Assembly: GCA_047967505.1 (NCBI GenBank)
Contig: CM106540.1
From: Dipteris shenzhenensis
Taxonomy: Eukaryota > Polypodiophyta > Polypodiopsida > Gleicheniales
Direction: 5' to 3' (one strand)
DNA: 64,000 bases
Below the pieces are notes generated by a model. The model was not told the DNA's origin and made no database searches. It saw only the letters and a program-made list of their open reading frames with translations. Positions 44,511-54,499 of this stretch are shown here, piece by piece. A program made the translations under genes and the position numbers. Within the stretch, counting starts at the first letter, position 1. Each line of letters opens with the position of its first letter.

Positions 44511-44845
44511 CAAATTCAAATCTTAAGATTCATATTTCAAATCTGAAAAATTCAAAATTCAAAATTCAAAATTGAAATTCTGAATCTTAGATACAAAATT
44601 CAAATTTCAAATTTCAAGATCTGAAAGTCAAATCATATACTAAAGACCCTACTTTCAAATCACACTTCGAGATTCCTACTTTTACAAGACTCTTTCTTTC
44701 AAATCGTGGTGTTTCGAAATGAAAAAATGTAGAACATGCAAGAATTAGGTACACTTTCGATTTCTTTCATTTTCTTACTTGGATGATTGAGTAGCCATTG
44801 TTGTTTGTGAGCTTGTCCTTGCAGAGAGAAGAGTGCCAGAAACTG
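44511..44845. repeat. Short-period ttcaaatttgaa DNA, inner arm of foldback
   Basis: Repeats of attcaaaattcaaa and tttcaaatct. The reverse complement resembles 46,020-46,190 (gaaacttgaaacttgaaact and so on), extending the inverted structure around the core. Confidence 0.7.
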
Positions 44846-45084
44846 GAGGTTCTTACTCTGCTACTAAGGCCGGAGCAGAGATGCTTGTGATGGCATATGG
44901 GAGATCTTACGGCCTGCCTGTCATCACCACCAGGGGAAACAATGTCTATAGAGACCGAATCAATTTTAATTTCTTGAGAAGTTGATTCCAAAGTTCATTC
45001 TTCTTATCCAATGTCCGCAGCTACCTGTATTGTGAGGATGTAGCCACTTTTGAGGTGGTTCTGCATAAGGGAGAAGTTAGGTGA
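44846..45084 (+). pseudogene. RHM: Captured UDP-rhamnose synthase (RHM) fragment
   Basis: The plus strand reads YSATKAGAEMLVMAYGRSYG, LPVITTRGNNVY, then after a small frameshift PNQF, a stop and EKLIPKFILL, and one frame over NVRSYLYCEDVATFEVVLHK, GEV. These are the consecutive segments of the UDP-glucose 4,6-dehydratase domain of RHM proteins, which make UDP-rhamnose for cell walls; YSATK holds the catalytic Tyr-x3-Lys of the SDR fold. About 14 residues between LL and NVRSYL are deleted. There are no introns. It lies in the core of the foldback-like structure, so it was probably captured by it. Confidence 0.9.
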
Positions 45085-45540
45085 AGTAGAGAAGATTCCG
45101 CCCAATGTTCTGCCAGGAGAGAGGAGCAGCAGGAGGGGCAGGCACGCAGAGATGGACGGAGGGGCGTACAGAGACGAAAGGACAAACGGAGGGGCGCACA
45201 GAGATGGAAGAGGAGAACCACGAGGAGAGAGGAGCATGCAGAGACGAAAGTGGAGAACCGTGAGGGGGGAGGAGCGGCAGGACAGACGGAGGGGCATACA
45301 GAGATAGAAGAGGAGAACCGCGAGGAGAGAGGAGCACACAGAGATGGAAGTGGAGAACCGTGAGGGGGGGAGGAGCGGCAGGAATAGGAAGGGCGGATGA
45401 CTTCGTATAGGAAGAGCTTAAGCGAAGGGCCGCAGGGAGAGAAGAAGAGAAGCAATCCTCCAAAAAAAGCATGCTTTTGGGGGGAAGGAGCAATCTTCCC
45501 AAAAGCATGTAGAGCAACAACCCCCCCCCAAAAAAAAAGA
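45085..45540 (+). repeat. G/A-rich minisatellite and flank in foldback core
   Basis: From about 45,115 to 45,385 units of ~100 bp repeat gaggagagaggagca, gagatggaagtggagaaccg and ggaggagcggcagga. Ser/Pro/Leu-rich minus frames and Arg/Glu-rich plus frames across it are compositional artefacts. A palindrome-like aaagcatgcttttgggggg follows near 45,466. Confidence 0.85.
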
Positions 45541-46174
45541 CCTCTTTATAATCCCACTATTGAGTATGGAATCTATGGAGAGTTTAGTTGGTAATGGAAG
45601 TTTAAAACCTACATAGTTAAGTGCACACCGTTAGGACAAATCTGGGATGGGGAGCCTCTCGGGACCTCTTATTTTGACATAGTTTTGAACTTTTTTGCTT
45701 GCAATTAGCTAACCAAGGGTGGAGGAGTGTTTTCCAAGAACTACCCCATCTAAGACATTGTCCTAAGGCTCTCAAACCACCCTAGCTACACATTTGAGAT
45801 CTAGGAAGGGAGAGAACAAGGTGAGCCTAGCACTTGATCCCCCATGAAGATGAATTCAATTCCTTCTCATAGGTTTACTTTTTATGCTTGGTTTAAAAGG
45901 TTTGTTTAGCTTTGCCTTTTAAAGTTTTGGTTTTTTAATAGTTTTAGATTTTTTGGTTTGCTTTTAAAGTAATAGTATGATTTTAAAGTGTAATAGCATG
46001 AATCATGAAAAGCATGTACGATTTTTTTGAAAGTAGGATCTCTAGATTTGAATTTCAAAATTTGAAACTTGAAACTTGAAACTTGAAATTTGAATTTTGA
46101 AATTTCAAATTTGAATTTTGAATTTCGAACTTTAAATTTTAAATTTTAAAATCTGGATTTTCAATTTTTAAATT
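45541..46174. other. Distal foldback core and AT-rich inner arm
   Basis: No gene. 45,541-45,860 is unique-looking; from about 46,020 short-period gaaacttgaaa repeats begin, mirroring 44,511-44,700. Confidence 0.6.
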
Positions 46175-46935
46175 TAACGTTTGAAGATTTGGCCATGTGG
46201 CCAAATCTTCCTAGTGATTTGAAAGAAGCTAGCAACATTTCGCAGCACGGCAAAATCTTCCCAAACCCTAATGCTTTGAAAGATTTGGCCACATGGCCAA
46301 ATCTCCCAGAACCTGGTGATTTGAAAGAAGCACACAAGAGGAGGTTGCACGGCCAAAACTCCCCATACCCTAGTGCTTTGAAAGAAGCCTACAAGATTTG
46401 GCCACACGACCAAATCTCCCCAAGTTTGAAAGAACGTCACAACCAAATCTTCTCAGTGCTTTGAAAGAAGTTACCAAGGTCTTGAAGGATTTGGCCGTGC
46501 ATCCAAATCTTGCTAGCTTCTTTGAAAGCACCAAGGTCTGAGCAGATTTGGCTGTGTGGCCAAATCTTATTGCTTCTTTCAAAGCACTAGTGTCTTAGGA
46601 GATTTGACCATGTGCCCAAATCTTGTTGGCTCCTTTCAAAGCACCAGGGTCTGGGGAGATTTAACCATGTGGCCAAATCTTGTGGGCTTCTTTCAAAGCA
46701 CCAGGGTATGTGGAGATTTGGCTTCTTTCAAAGCACCAAGGTCTAAGTAGATTTGGATGTGTGGATAAATCTTGATGGCTTCTTGAAAGCACCAGCATCT
46801 TAGGAGATTTGGTTGTGTGGACAAATCTTACTATCTCCCTTTCAAAGCACCATGGTCTGTGAAGATTTGGCCATGTAACCAAATTTTGCTGCCTAAAATT
46901 CAAAGCACCAAAGTTTCGAAAGATTTGGACTTGCA
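46175..46935 (-). repeat. Palindromic tandem array, right arm
   Basis: The same palindromic unit as the left arm. From 46,175 to about 46,475 the spacer is inverted relative to the left arm (gatttgaaagaagctagca); from about 46,480 to 46,935 it is direct (tgctagcttctttgaaagca). The arm thus has an orientation switch near 46,475. Confidence 0.88.
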
Positions 46936-47160
46936 ATGACATCTTGTAAAGCATTTTCATCCTAAGTCACACCATAAAATATCAATATTAAACTATAACA
47001 AATGCTATGTACTATGTAGGTGCCACATTGAAAGTGGGAGTTAAAGTCAACTTGATTTTAAAAAATTTGTCATTGGAAAAAACTAGCTTTTAAGGCCTAT
47101 ATGAGTAAAAAAGCTCTCTGGAAAATGTCGCTATAAAATAGTATCTCAATGTCGCTATAA
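46936..47160 (+). repeat. CACTA subterminal-like piece (inverted match to 54,193-54,310)
   Basis: 47,055-47,155 reads aatttgtcattggaaaaaac, aaggcct, ctctctggaaaatgtcgctata and atgtcgctataag, matching the minus strand of 54,193-54,310 beside the TNP2 gene. It is likely the edge of a relative of that element. Confidence 0.8.
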
Positions 47161-47720
47161 GCTTCAAACAACTGCAACCCAGCTCTCCCAAGCTCTTGAA
47201 ATTCTTGACACAGCTTCACAACCTTCTTATCTTGAAAGTTTCAACATAGCGATGCAGGTTTCTTAGCTCTAGACTTTGAAGCAGATTCAAGATGCAGCTT
47301 CTCAGCTCCAAATCTTCAATCACCTCCAAACGTAGCTTTGCAATCTTCTTAACTATAAAATGCAAGTTTAGAAGCTCCAAATCTTCAATGCACCTTTGCA
47401 AGCTTTTCAATTCCAAAGTGCAGCTTCATATCCTCCAATTTTGAACCAGCTTTGAGTTGGAGCTTCTTATCTCTAAGGCTTCAACCACTTCCAAAATGCA
47501 AATTTGTAAGGTTTGCAATTGTAAAGTGTAAGTGGATAGGCTCCAAGTCAACATAGCTTTTGCTAGCTTCTCCACTCCAAATCATAGCTTCGTAGGCTCC
47601 AAATGCCCAATACAGCTTCAAGGCAAGCTTCTCAAGCTTAACTTCAATGTTTCCAAGATCCAAAGCTATATGTTCAACACAAGGATTCAACCAAATATTC
47701 TATGACTTTCAAGCTTTGTC
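47161..47720. repeat. Degenerate ~55-65-bp repeats
   Basis: Variants of gcttctcagctccaaatcttcaat and tgcaagtttagaagctcc alternate through the segment. Short frames on the minus strand have no family resemblance. Confidence 0.6.
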
Positions 47721-48589
47721 CAAGATCATCAGACATTCAAACATAGGGCTCGACACTCATATGCTTTAAGGCTTCAACGTAAAAATAACTTGAAAATAGC
47801 TTGGAAGGAAGGCTACATGGAGGATCATACAAGAAGAGGGTAAACACAAAATCTTGTAGAGCTAAGCGCATAGGAGGATCTTGAACAATGCATATGGAGA
47901 GAGAAGCATTGAAGCAAGTAGGTGATACACTATTTTTTTGTGCCATTCTTGGATTTATTCCATTACTTATGATATAGGAAATGCTATGCCATCTTTTGTA
48001 TTAAAGAATACAAATAATTCTCTCATTCTAGTAAGATTCTCCATGTTCTTGATTTTAGTGTAATGCCAATACAAGCTATATCTACGAAATGATTTTTTTT
48101 TTTAATGTTATAATTCAGATTGGCATATGCATTTAGTTGTATTTTAGACACCTTATCACTTCTTTTATACTCAAAAAGGCCGGTGAAAATTATTCCATTA
48201 CAATTTATTGAATTTACATGGAAGCTAGATATGATGGCATTTTTATTTCAACATGTTACACCTATAAAGTGCTCATAGGCATGACACTGTACAGATATAA
48301 GAATGAAATACATAACAGAGGAAGGGTGTTAAGCGCTACAACAGTTAACACTTCACATACTATAATGGCAAGCAGAGATGTAGGAGAGAGTGTGAGGATT
48401 AGTGAGTTCTCAGCACCCCCTTCAAAAATTTCCCATTTGATGCTTTCAGGTTGTGATTTTTTGTGCTTTCTTGGTTTGATTAGGTAGAATAGGTAGCAAA
48501 GCATCCATTTGTGCTCACAAACCTTGCACGGAAACTTAGAAATCCTCAGAGAGCACCAAAAATTAGTCAGCAACATAGCCAGGCTGTTA
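47721..48589. other. No recognisable feature
   Basis: AT-rich sequence with short frames (89-121 codons) on both strands that overlap each other and match no family I know. Confidence 0.4.
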
Positions 48590-48990
48590 ACGCAGTGTGA
48601 TTGACACGTTGACTTCCAGTTGGCCACCCATCTGTATCCACCTCACCTAACACCACATGACATTTAATAAACTTACAGTTGTCACTTCGGACGTCAATCC
48701 CTGCTTTAAGGTTAACGTAGTGACTCACAACCTGATGCGTTAGCAGTTCGCTGCTACATTTGGCTTGTTGCATTAATCAGTCACATTGCTTTACCATTGT
48801 TGCTATACCACTCGTTTCTTTAATCACCCACTGCGTTAATCAGTTGTTGCTTTAAGGACCCATCAACATTAAGAGTTGCTGCTATATTGCTAATGCAGTG
48901 ACTGTTGCTATAAGGCTAACACAGTGTCACTGACAATGTAGGGACTCAATGAGTTGCTGCTTTAAGACTAACATAGCGATTGTTGCTCTA
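48590..48990. repeat. Interspersed short motif cluster, transposon subterminal type
   Basis: Variants of gttgctttaaggctaac and aacgcagtgac recur at least eight times within 400 bp at irregular spacing and sometimes inverted. Such clusters mark subterminal regions of CACTA-type elements, where the transposase binds. Confidence 0.5.
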
Positions 48991-49475
48991 AGGGCCAAAA
49001 AGACATAGTGATTGATCCTAACTGGGCAGCCAAGATGGATGGGCAACACATGCACCTGAGGTTGGGGAGGGTGATAGGTATTGGACCTGAACCGGTGGCT
49101 TGGATAGTGCATCCAACATCCTAACTAGTCCATCTATGTTGCACTGTCAGTTCCATCTAGGATCTCGACCTTAATTTCATTTTTGATACACAGTCCCACA
49201 TGAGTCCCACACACACGAAGTCCTCGAGTTTGAAGGATTCCATGAGCTTCGATGCTAAAATCGGGGAAAATCTAAGCCTGAATCTTGGGACCTGCATGGC
49301 TCCCAATTCCAGCACTATAAAGCCCTAATCCCCCACCCCTTCTGGCCCTGACCTAGTCAATCCCTTTGCCAGGAAAACTAGAGTGGCTAAAGAGCAGCAA
49401 GACCCCCCACCAGCTGCCATATCAGATAATGCTTAAAGCAATCCCTTCCTTGTCTTAGCTAAGAAACCTATAGGG
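48991..49475. other. No recognised gene
   Basis: Unique-looking DNA; a cactataaagccc box at about 49,314 could be a promoter for the downstream Pro-rich frame, but this is weak. Confidence 0.35.
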
Positions 49476-50029
49476 CTGTGTTTGGTTCTATGAGGGTGAA
49501 CCATCCATCACGAGGATGTTTGAGCCTTGGGTACCTAGGTTCTGGCAACCAAGTCCTAATGGTGGGCAGAGGAGTGATCAAATGGCATTTGGGGAGAACA
49601 CCCTACCACATTCAGTGGCCCCTCGTCCTAATCTATATACAACTTACAAAGGAGCTCCAAAGGGTACTTCCTTCCCCATAGCCACATCTTATAGGCATGT
49701 GCCTAACGTAAACATGTGTGCCAAGGCCCATACCGGTGAGGCCAATAGACATGAGCCCACCACACATGCTGGCTCTAGGTCCTACGAGGCCAGAACTAGC
49801 AAAAACAGTTCCTATGCAGCAGACGAACTTCTATAATCCACCCCAAGGACCACCCAACTATGGTACTGTGCCAGCTCCTCAAGCACCTTTGCCTACGCCA
49901 CAGACATCACGCATGGATGAGGCAATGAGGATCTTTGTGCAAGCACTAGGAAGGGGGGCCACACCGCCAGTGGTCATGGGAAGAGGCATTAATAATCACA
50001 AGAATATGTCCATCTACATAATCCCATAA
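49476..50029 (+). pseudogene. Pro/Gln-rich ORF, possibly Gag-like
   Basis: Two plus frames overlap: FEPWVPRFWQPSPNGGQRSD to NLYTTYKGAPKGTSFP, then one frame over MLALGPTRPELAKTVPMQQT, NFYNPPQGPPNYGTVPAP and MDEAMRIFVQALGRG to a stop. The style resembles the proline-rich lead of a retrotransposon Gag, but no capsid motif is seen. One frameshift near 49,740 is needed to join them. Confidence 0.3.
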
Positions 50030-50460
50030 ATAGGGCATAAGTGAGAGAACTACCAAAAGAAAGTTGGAAGCTACATTGGCTTAAAATATATGAACAAGAA
50101 AATTGTGAGAAAAAGCAACAAATGGACACCCCCTCTATATATTAATGGCAATTGATGGCTTAGGGTGTTTGCAGAATTAGCCCACTCTGCACGCCCAAGG
50201 ATCATGGATAAGCAAGGTTGCCCAACCACTTCCAACGCACAGCCGAGATGAATTCATGCACCATGGGTGGGCATGGGGAGATAGTGTGTGTAAAAAACCC
50301 TTATAACTTATGAACTATAAAATTTGAGGACGCCACATTATAATGATGAGAAGATCGCTGTAATTTCAAGGAATATGCATAGAGTGTGCATTTCATCAAG
50401 GAAGATCTCAGATATGCATTTCCCATGCTTTGTATCAAATCTGCGCTTTCTGTAGATCTG
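50030..50460. other. 3' flank of dirigent gene
   Basis: No gene supported. It is the presumed downstream region of the minus-strand dirigent gene. Confidence 0.4.
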
Positions 50461-50989
50461 TTACATGCGGAAAGCAACTGTCACCTTCAGAATGGCGTTG
50501 AATCCATCCAGAGAATGCGTCTCGATGGTGGCAACTCCGCGAGCGAATGCAAACGCACTAGTGCCTCCCACCATCGCAACCTCGCGGCGGGGCAAGAAGA
50601 TCCGATCGGACCTCATGATGCAAAGCGTGCTCCCGTTGTGGGCGGCGGTCTCGAAGACGGCGGTGAAGGAGAGGAAGAGCCTGACGTCGGAGCGGGAAAC
50701 CAGGGAGTAGAAGCCCTGGGCGCGGCCGACGAGGGGGGAGGAAGGGTGGGGGGTGAGGGTAAGCAGGTCGTCGATGGTGAAGGTGGAGCCGAAGGCAAAG
50801 CTAGAAAGGTTGCCTTGGGCGGCAGCGATTGTAACGACGGATTGGTCGGGAGGGGAGGGGCGATCGTGCTGAAGAAGAGGAGCTTATCTTGAGGGAGGAA
50901 GCTAAGCCCAGCAGCTGCACCAGCACCATTATCATCATCAGCATGGAAACCATAGCAGCTTTGGACGAAGAAATTGATTGAGCAGCCAT
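50461..50989 (-). pseudogene. Dirigent protein with a frameshift
   Basis: ATG at 50,989 opens a hydrophobic N-terminus (MVSMLMMIMVLVQLLGLASS), a good secretion signal. About 35 codons on the frame must shift. From near 50,875 it reads HDRPSPPDQSVVTIAAAQGN, FGSTFTIDDLLTL, SSPLVGRAQGFYSLVSRSDV, FTAVFETAAHNGSTLCIM, REVAMVGGTSAFAFARGVAT and LKVTVAFRM, ending at TAA 50,461. These are the ordered blocks of plant dirigent proteins, eight-stranded barrels that steer radical coupling of monolignols in the apoplast. Total length fits the family (about 175 residues). The GC-rich codon use differs from its surroundings. One frameshift, or two near 50,870-50,890, is the only defect seen; sequencing error is possible. 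Confidence 0.88.
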
Positions 50990-52190
50990 GGCAGAATATA
51001 GGAGTCTCTCTTTCGTTCAATCACTCTCAGTCTGTTTTCTTCCTCTCTTCTCACAACTCACAATCAATATTCAATCCTCCACAGAATCAAAAATCCCTGG
51101 CTCCTCTCTCGGCAACTTCTCTTCTTCTTCTGTTTGTTCTCAGTCTGTTATACTCGCCACCAGCACCATGAGAATCTCCCAGCTCGCCCTTTTCAAGCCC
51201 GGCATTTTCTTTTGAGACACCCTTAATCCTTTTTTGTTGGAGCAAACACTGCACAAATACACTACTACTAACTAGTTATGTCAGCTCTTTGCTCATCGTT
51301 TCTCAATGCATATATTGCTTTTGATTGTTGGCGCCGACCACCTTCTCCCTCGGGATTGGATCTGCATTGGACAGATTTAAGAATTTTGATGCTACGACCT
51401 AATTCCACAATACCTGTAGCCTATCCTTTCATGCCTGGCCCCGCGCTCTGGAGTTGTGTGCAATTATCATGTATTACCGCAATCGACTCATTTTGCACGA
51501 TAATTATACATTCTGAGGACTCTAACCTTAAGAGAATTTGTAATTTGACTGAACGATAACGAGGAGACACTCATTTTGGCAAAAAATCTGATGCAAGCTG
51601 TGAAGTTTCAGCTTACCTTCTGAGAATTTAAAATTTGACGGGACGAGAACGATTTGTTTGTTCCTCCGGGAGCCACTCGTTTTGGCAAAAAATCTGTTGC
51701 TAGCTGTGAACTTTTCAACTGCCAACTTTATGACGAAGTTTTTTGTCCCCCTTAACGGTACTATGACATCTTTGATGGTTTTCTTGACCCTACTAGAGTC
51801 TTAGAGGCTATTCCCCCGTTGGCAAAAGCTGGCATATATGCCAGCCCTTTGGTGACAGGAACCAGGCAATTTACCTGCGAATGCATACTTTGGTCCCCCA
51901 TGCCATCGTCCACGCTTCTCGCCTTCATCCTTTTCTTTGCTCAAATTCTCCATGGACGACATCTACCAGCTCATTCACAGACCAGCAACCCCTATATGCC
52001 CGGGTGGAGAGTCTAAATCTCTGTTTCCATAGGGGCTTGCTTTTGCCAAGAGTGCGGCACCACCTTTCCAATAGCTGCTCATGTTTAGAGGAAACCTACA
52101 AACTATATAAAATTGAAAAATGTTCTCAAGTTTGCAAATTTTACAAAATTTTAGACGATTTTGTTATACCTTAGCTTAAAAATCTATAAA
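50990..52190. other. Upstream flank of dirigent gene and unique DNA
   Basis: 50,990-51,300 is the likely 5' region of the dirigent gene, pyrimidine-rich on the plus strand. 51,533-51,620 and 51,625-51,725 are an imperfect direct duplication (both contain ttttggcaaaaaatctg). No other gene is supported up to 52,190. Confidence 0.5.
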
Positions 52191-52196
52191 TTCTCA

Positions 52197-52605
52197 AGAT
52201 GGAAGGAAGCTTTGCAAACAATAAGTTTTAGAAAAAACAATTCCACTAGAAGGCTGAACATCAAATCACTCATGTTGTCATGCATCTCTAATTTGGAAAA
52301 CAACGTTTCTTAACCTATATAGATCAATGGGGGTGGTACCCAGTAGCATGGAAGAAAGCTTTTCAAACAATAAGCTATGGCAAAACTTTAAAGAGGTTAA
52401 AATAATTGTATTAGAAGGTTGAATGTTAAACTGCTTGTTAAAAGAGGCCACATTTGAGGCCCGAATGTTAATAACCTAATAAAACATGATCTACATACGG
52501 TATCCTAGCTAGCTACTAACCCTACCTAACCTAACCTCACCCATTAATATGCAACTTTGACCCAAAAAGAGTGTTGATAGAAAACATTTTTCACAACAAA
52601 TCATA
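52197..52605 (+). repeat. Segment B, right copy
   Basis: Direct copy of 42,673-43,076 with few substitutions. It is followed by ~34 bp (aaaagttagggtttcaaaat and so on) absent from the left locus, then by segment A in reverse. Confidence 0.92.
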
Positions 52606-52639
52606 AAAGTTAGGGTTTCAAAATGCTAAAGGTTTTGAC

Positions 52640-53059
52640 GGATACCACGTCATTAGATGCATATCCATTCATGTGAACACAAGGATTTAAAGAACAACAA
52701 TAATAATGGGGGTTGGAAGTGAAGAAAGACTCGGTGGCTTTTTTGCTCTTTCTTTGTCTTCTTGATTGAACCTATGAATCTTCTTCTACTTTTGGGGTGT
52801 TTTTGACATAGATTTAATTGTGTTTTTTTCCAAACATTCACGTCTCTCGGAGGAGCTTCTCTCCCCTATATAATTATTGCTTAGTGTTTACAATTAGTCA
52901 TCCTTGCTAAGATTTTTACTCCATTGAGTGTTCCTCCATTCACTTCAATGTTAAAGGCACTAATATACTTAACAGTTTAGTTTTAAAGGTTGGCATGTTT
53001 GAATCCTCAAGGTTAATTTGAGCTACCAATTCTATTGCATGTTGTCTCATTCATCTGAG

Positions 53060-53108
<49 letters not shown>

Positions 53109-53758
53109 CAGATGCACCGGGGGCGGGGGGGTCACCGTCCGAGGTGAGGAGGGGTTTGTCACCAGGGTTTGTCACCAGGGGGTGGGTGGGGAGGGATGCT
53201 AATGAGAGGAGGGAAGGGAAACCACCCCCCCAACCTGTTACATTCACAATCGCTGGGGGGGGAATTATATCTTAAAAGTAATTGAATACAAAAATGAATT
53301 TATATAAATTTATTTTAAAAAGATATTAAATCTAATATGTATTTAAAATTTAAAATGTATCAATTTAATACATATAAAAATCTACTTTAAAAAGTAAAAA
53401 ATATATATTTAAAAAATTTTAAAACATACATTAATATATTTATTTATTTATTTACTTTAAAAGCTAAAATAAATATATTTTAAAAATTAAATTTTTGCTT
53501 TAAGATAATATACATAAAAATTTAAGAGAAAGTATATTAATTTAAAATAAATATTAAATTTCATGATATCTACTGTTGAATTTTAAATTTAATTTTTTTA
53601 TTTAACTATCATATTTAAAGAAATAATATAATTAAACTATAGTTTAAAGCTAATTTGTATAAAAAATAAAATAGTATAAAAGTAAACTCCATGTAGCTAG
53701 TTTGAAGTTTGAAATTTAATATAAATTGATTATTAATTTTCACGAAATCATGGCAAAG
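52640..53758 (-). repeat. Segment A, right copy (inverted)
   Basis: Reverse complement of 41,333-42,672 without the 237-bp MITE. It includes (CT)n at 53,063-53,106 and the G-rich patch at 53,110-53,260, where the local string tttgtcaccaggg is duplicated. It ends at ATGGCAAAG (53,750-53,758), the start codon of the transposon's second gene. Confidence 0.93.
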
Positions 53759-53845
53759 TTATCTGTTGTTCAAAATTTGGTTTTTTCTTATCATTTACCA
53801 GAAATCAAGAGAGCCTCGTGAGTAGGTATTCATTTCTTTTGCTCC
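53759..53845 (-). repeat. Deletion-derivative junction: match to 37,795-37,870
   Basis: Immediately after ATGGCAAAG the sequence is the reverse complement of 37,795-37,870 (ttatctgttgttcaaaattt, caagagagcctc). In the complete element these two places are about 3.5 kb apart. The derivative has therefore lost the whole transposase and most of the second gene. Confidence 0.88.
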
Positions 53846-54192
53846 CTCTTCTTTGCCACACTTGTTCTCTACATCCCTTGATGTCAAGTAAGTTAATGGA
53901 ATGCATACAACTTCGCTTGCAACATGTAGATCGCATTGCTTTTAGCATAACATCTTTATTCAATACTCTTATTCTCTTTGGTTTCTTTTCTACATCTGCC
54001 TAGACTCGCTTTCTTTTCATGCATATGTATGTCCATTTCTTCTGTATGTTTGTACACTTCTCCTTATCAAATTTATTTGTCACTTCATTTTCATAGGATG
54101 TTGCATCCTTTATCTTATTACAATCAAAGTCAAATACCGAATAGTCTTTTGTTGGTTTCTGTTGTACATCCAAGTTTTTGGAAATTGTACAC
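53846..54192. other. No recognisable feature
   Basis: AT-rich DNA between the transposon derivative and the CACTA subterminal repeats; nothing further supported. Confidence 0.4.
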
Positions 54193-54310
54193 TTGTCGCT
54201 ATATAGCAACACTGATATACAAATTTATAGCGACGCTTTTCCAGAGAGGTTTTTTTTTTTTTAAGGCCTTAAAAGTTAGTTTTTTCCAATGACAAATTTT
54301 TTTAAATTTT
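54193..54310. repeat. CACTA subterminal repeats, TNP2 3' side
   Basis: Contains tgtcgctatatagcaac and tatagcgacgc, the same motif found three times at 57,930-58,010, so it lies on both sides of the TNP2 gene. The segment matches 47,055-47,155 in reverse. Confidence 0.75.
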
Positions 54311-54499
54311 CATACATGTTTGAGCTCATAGAGAATTAAAAAATGAGAGCATGTACATCAAGCCTTTGAAGCTCATATATTCATGTCCAAGTTTGAGATG
54401 AGAAAAATCAAATAAGAGCATTTACATCAACTATTTCATCTTGAGCCAAGTCTAAGGCGCCAAACAAGTCTATCTCTAACTCTATACCGAGTTGATCTC

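Noticed and set aside
45004-45520. 147-codon Ser/Pro/Leu-rich ORF
   Set aside because: It reads across the G/A-rich minisatellite; the repeats dictate the peptide and overlapping frames are equally open.
53047-53247. Arg/Glu-repeat ORF
   Set aside because: Translation of the (CT)n/(GA)n microsatellite.
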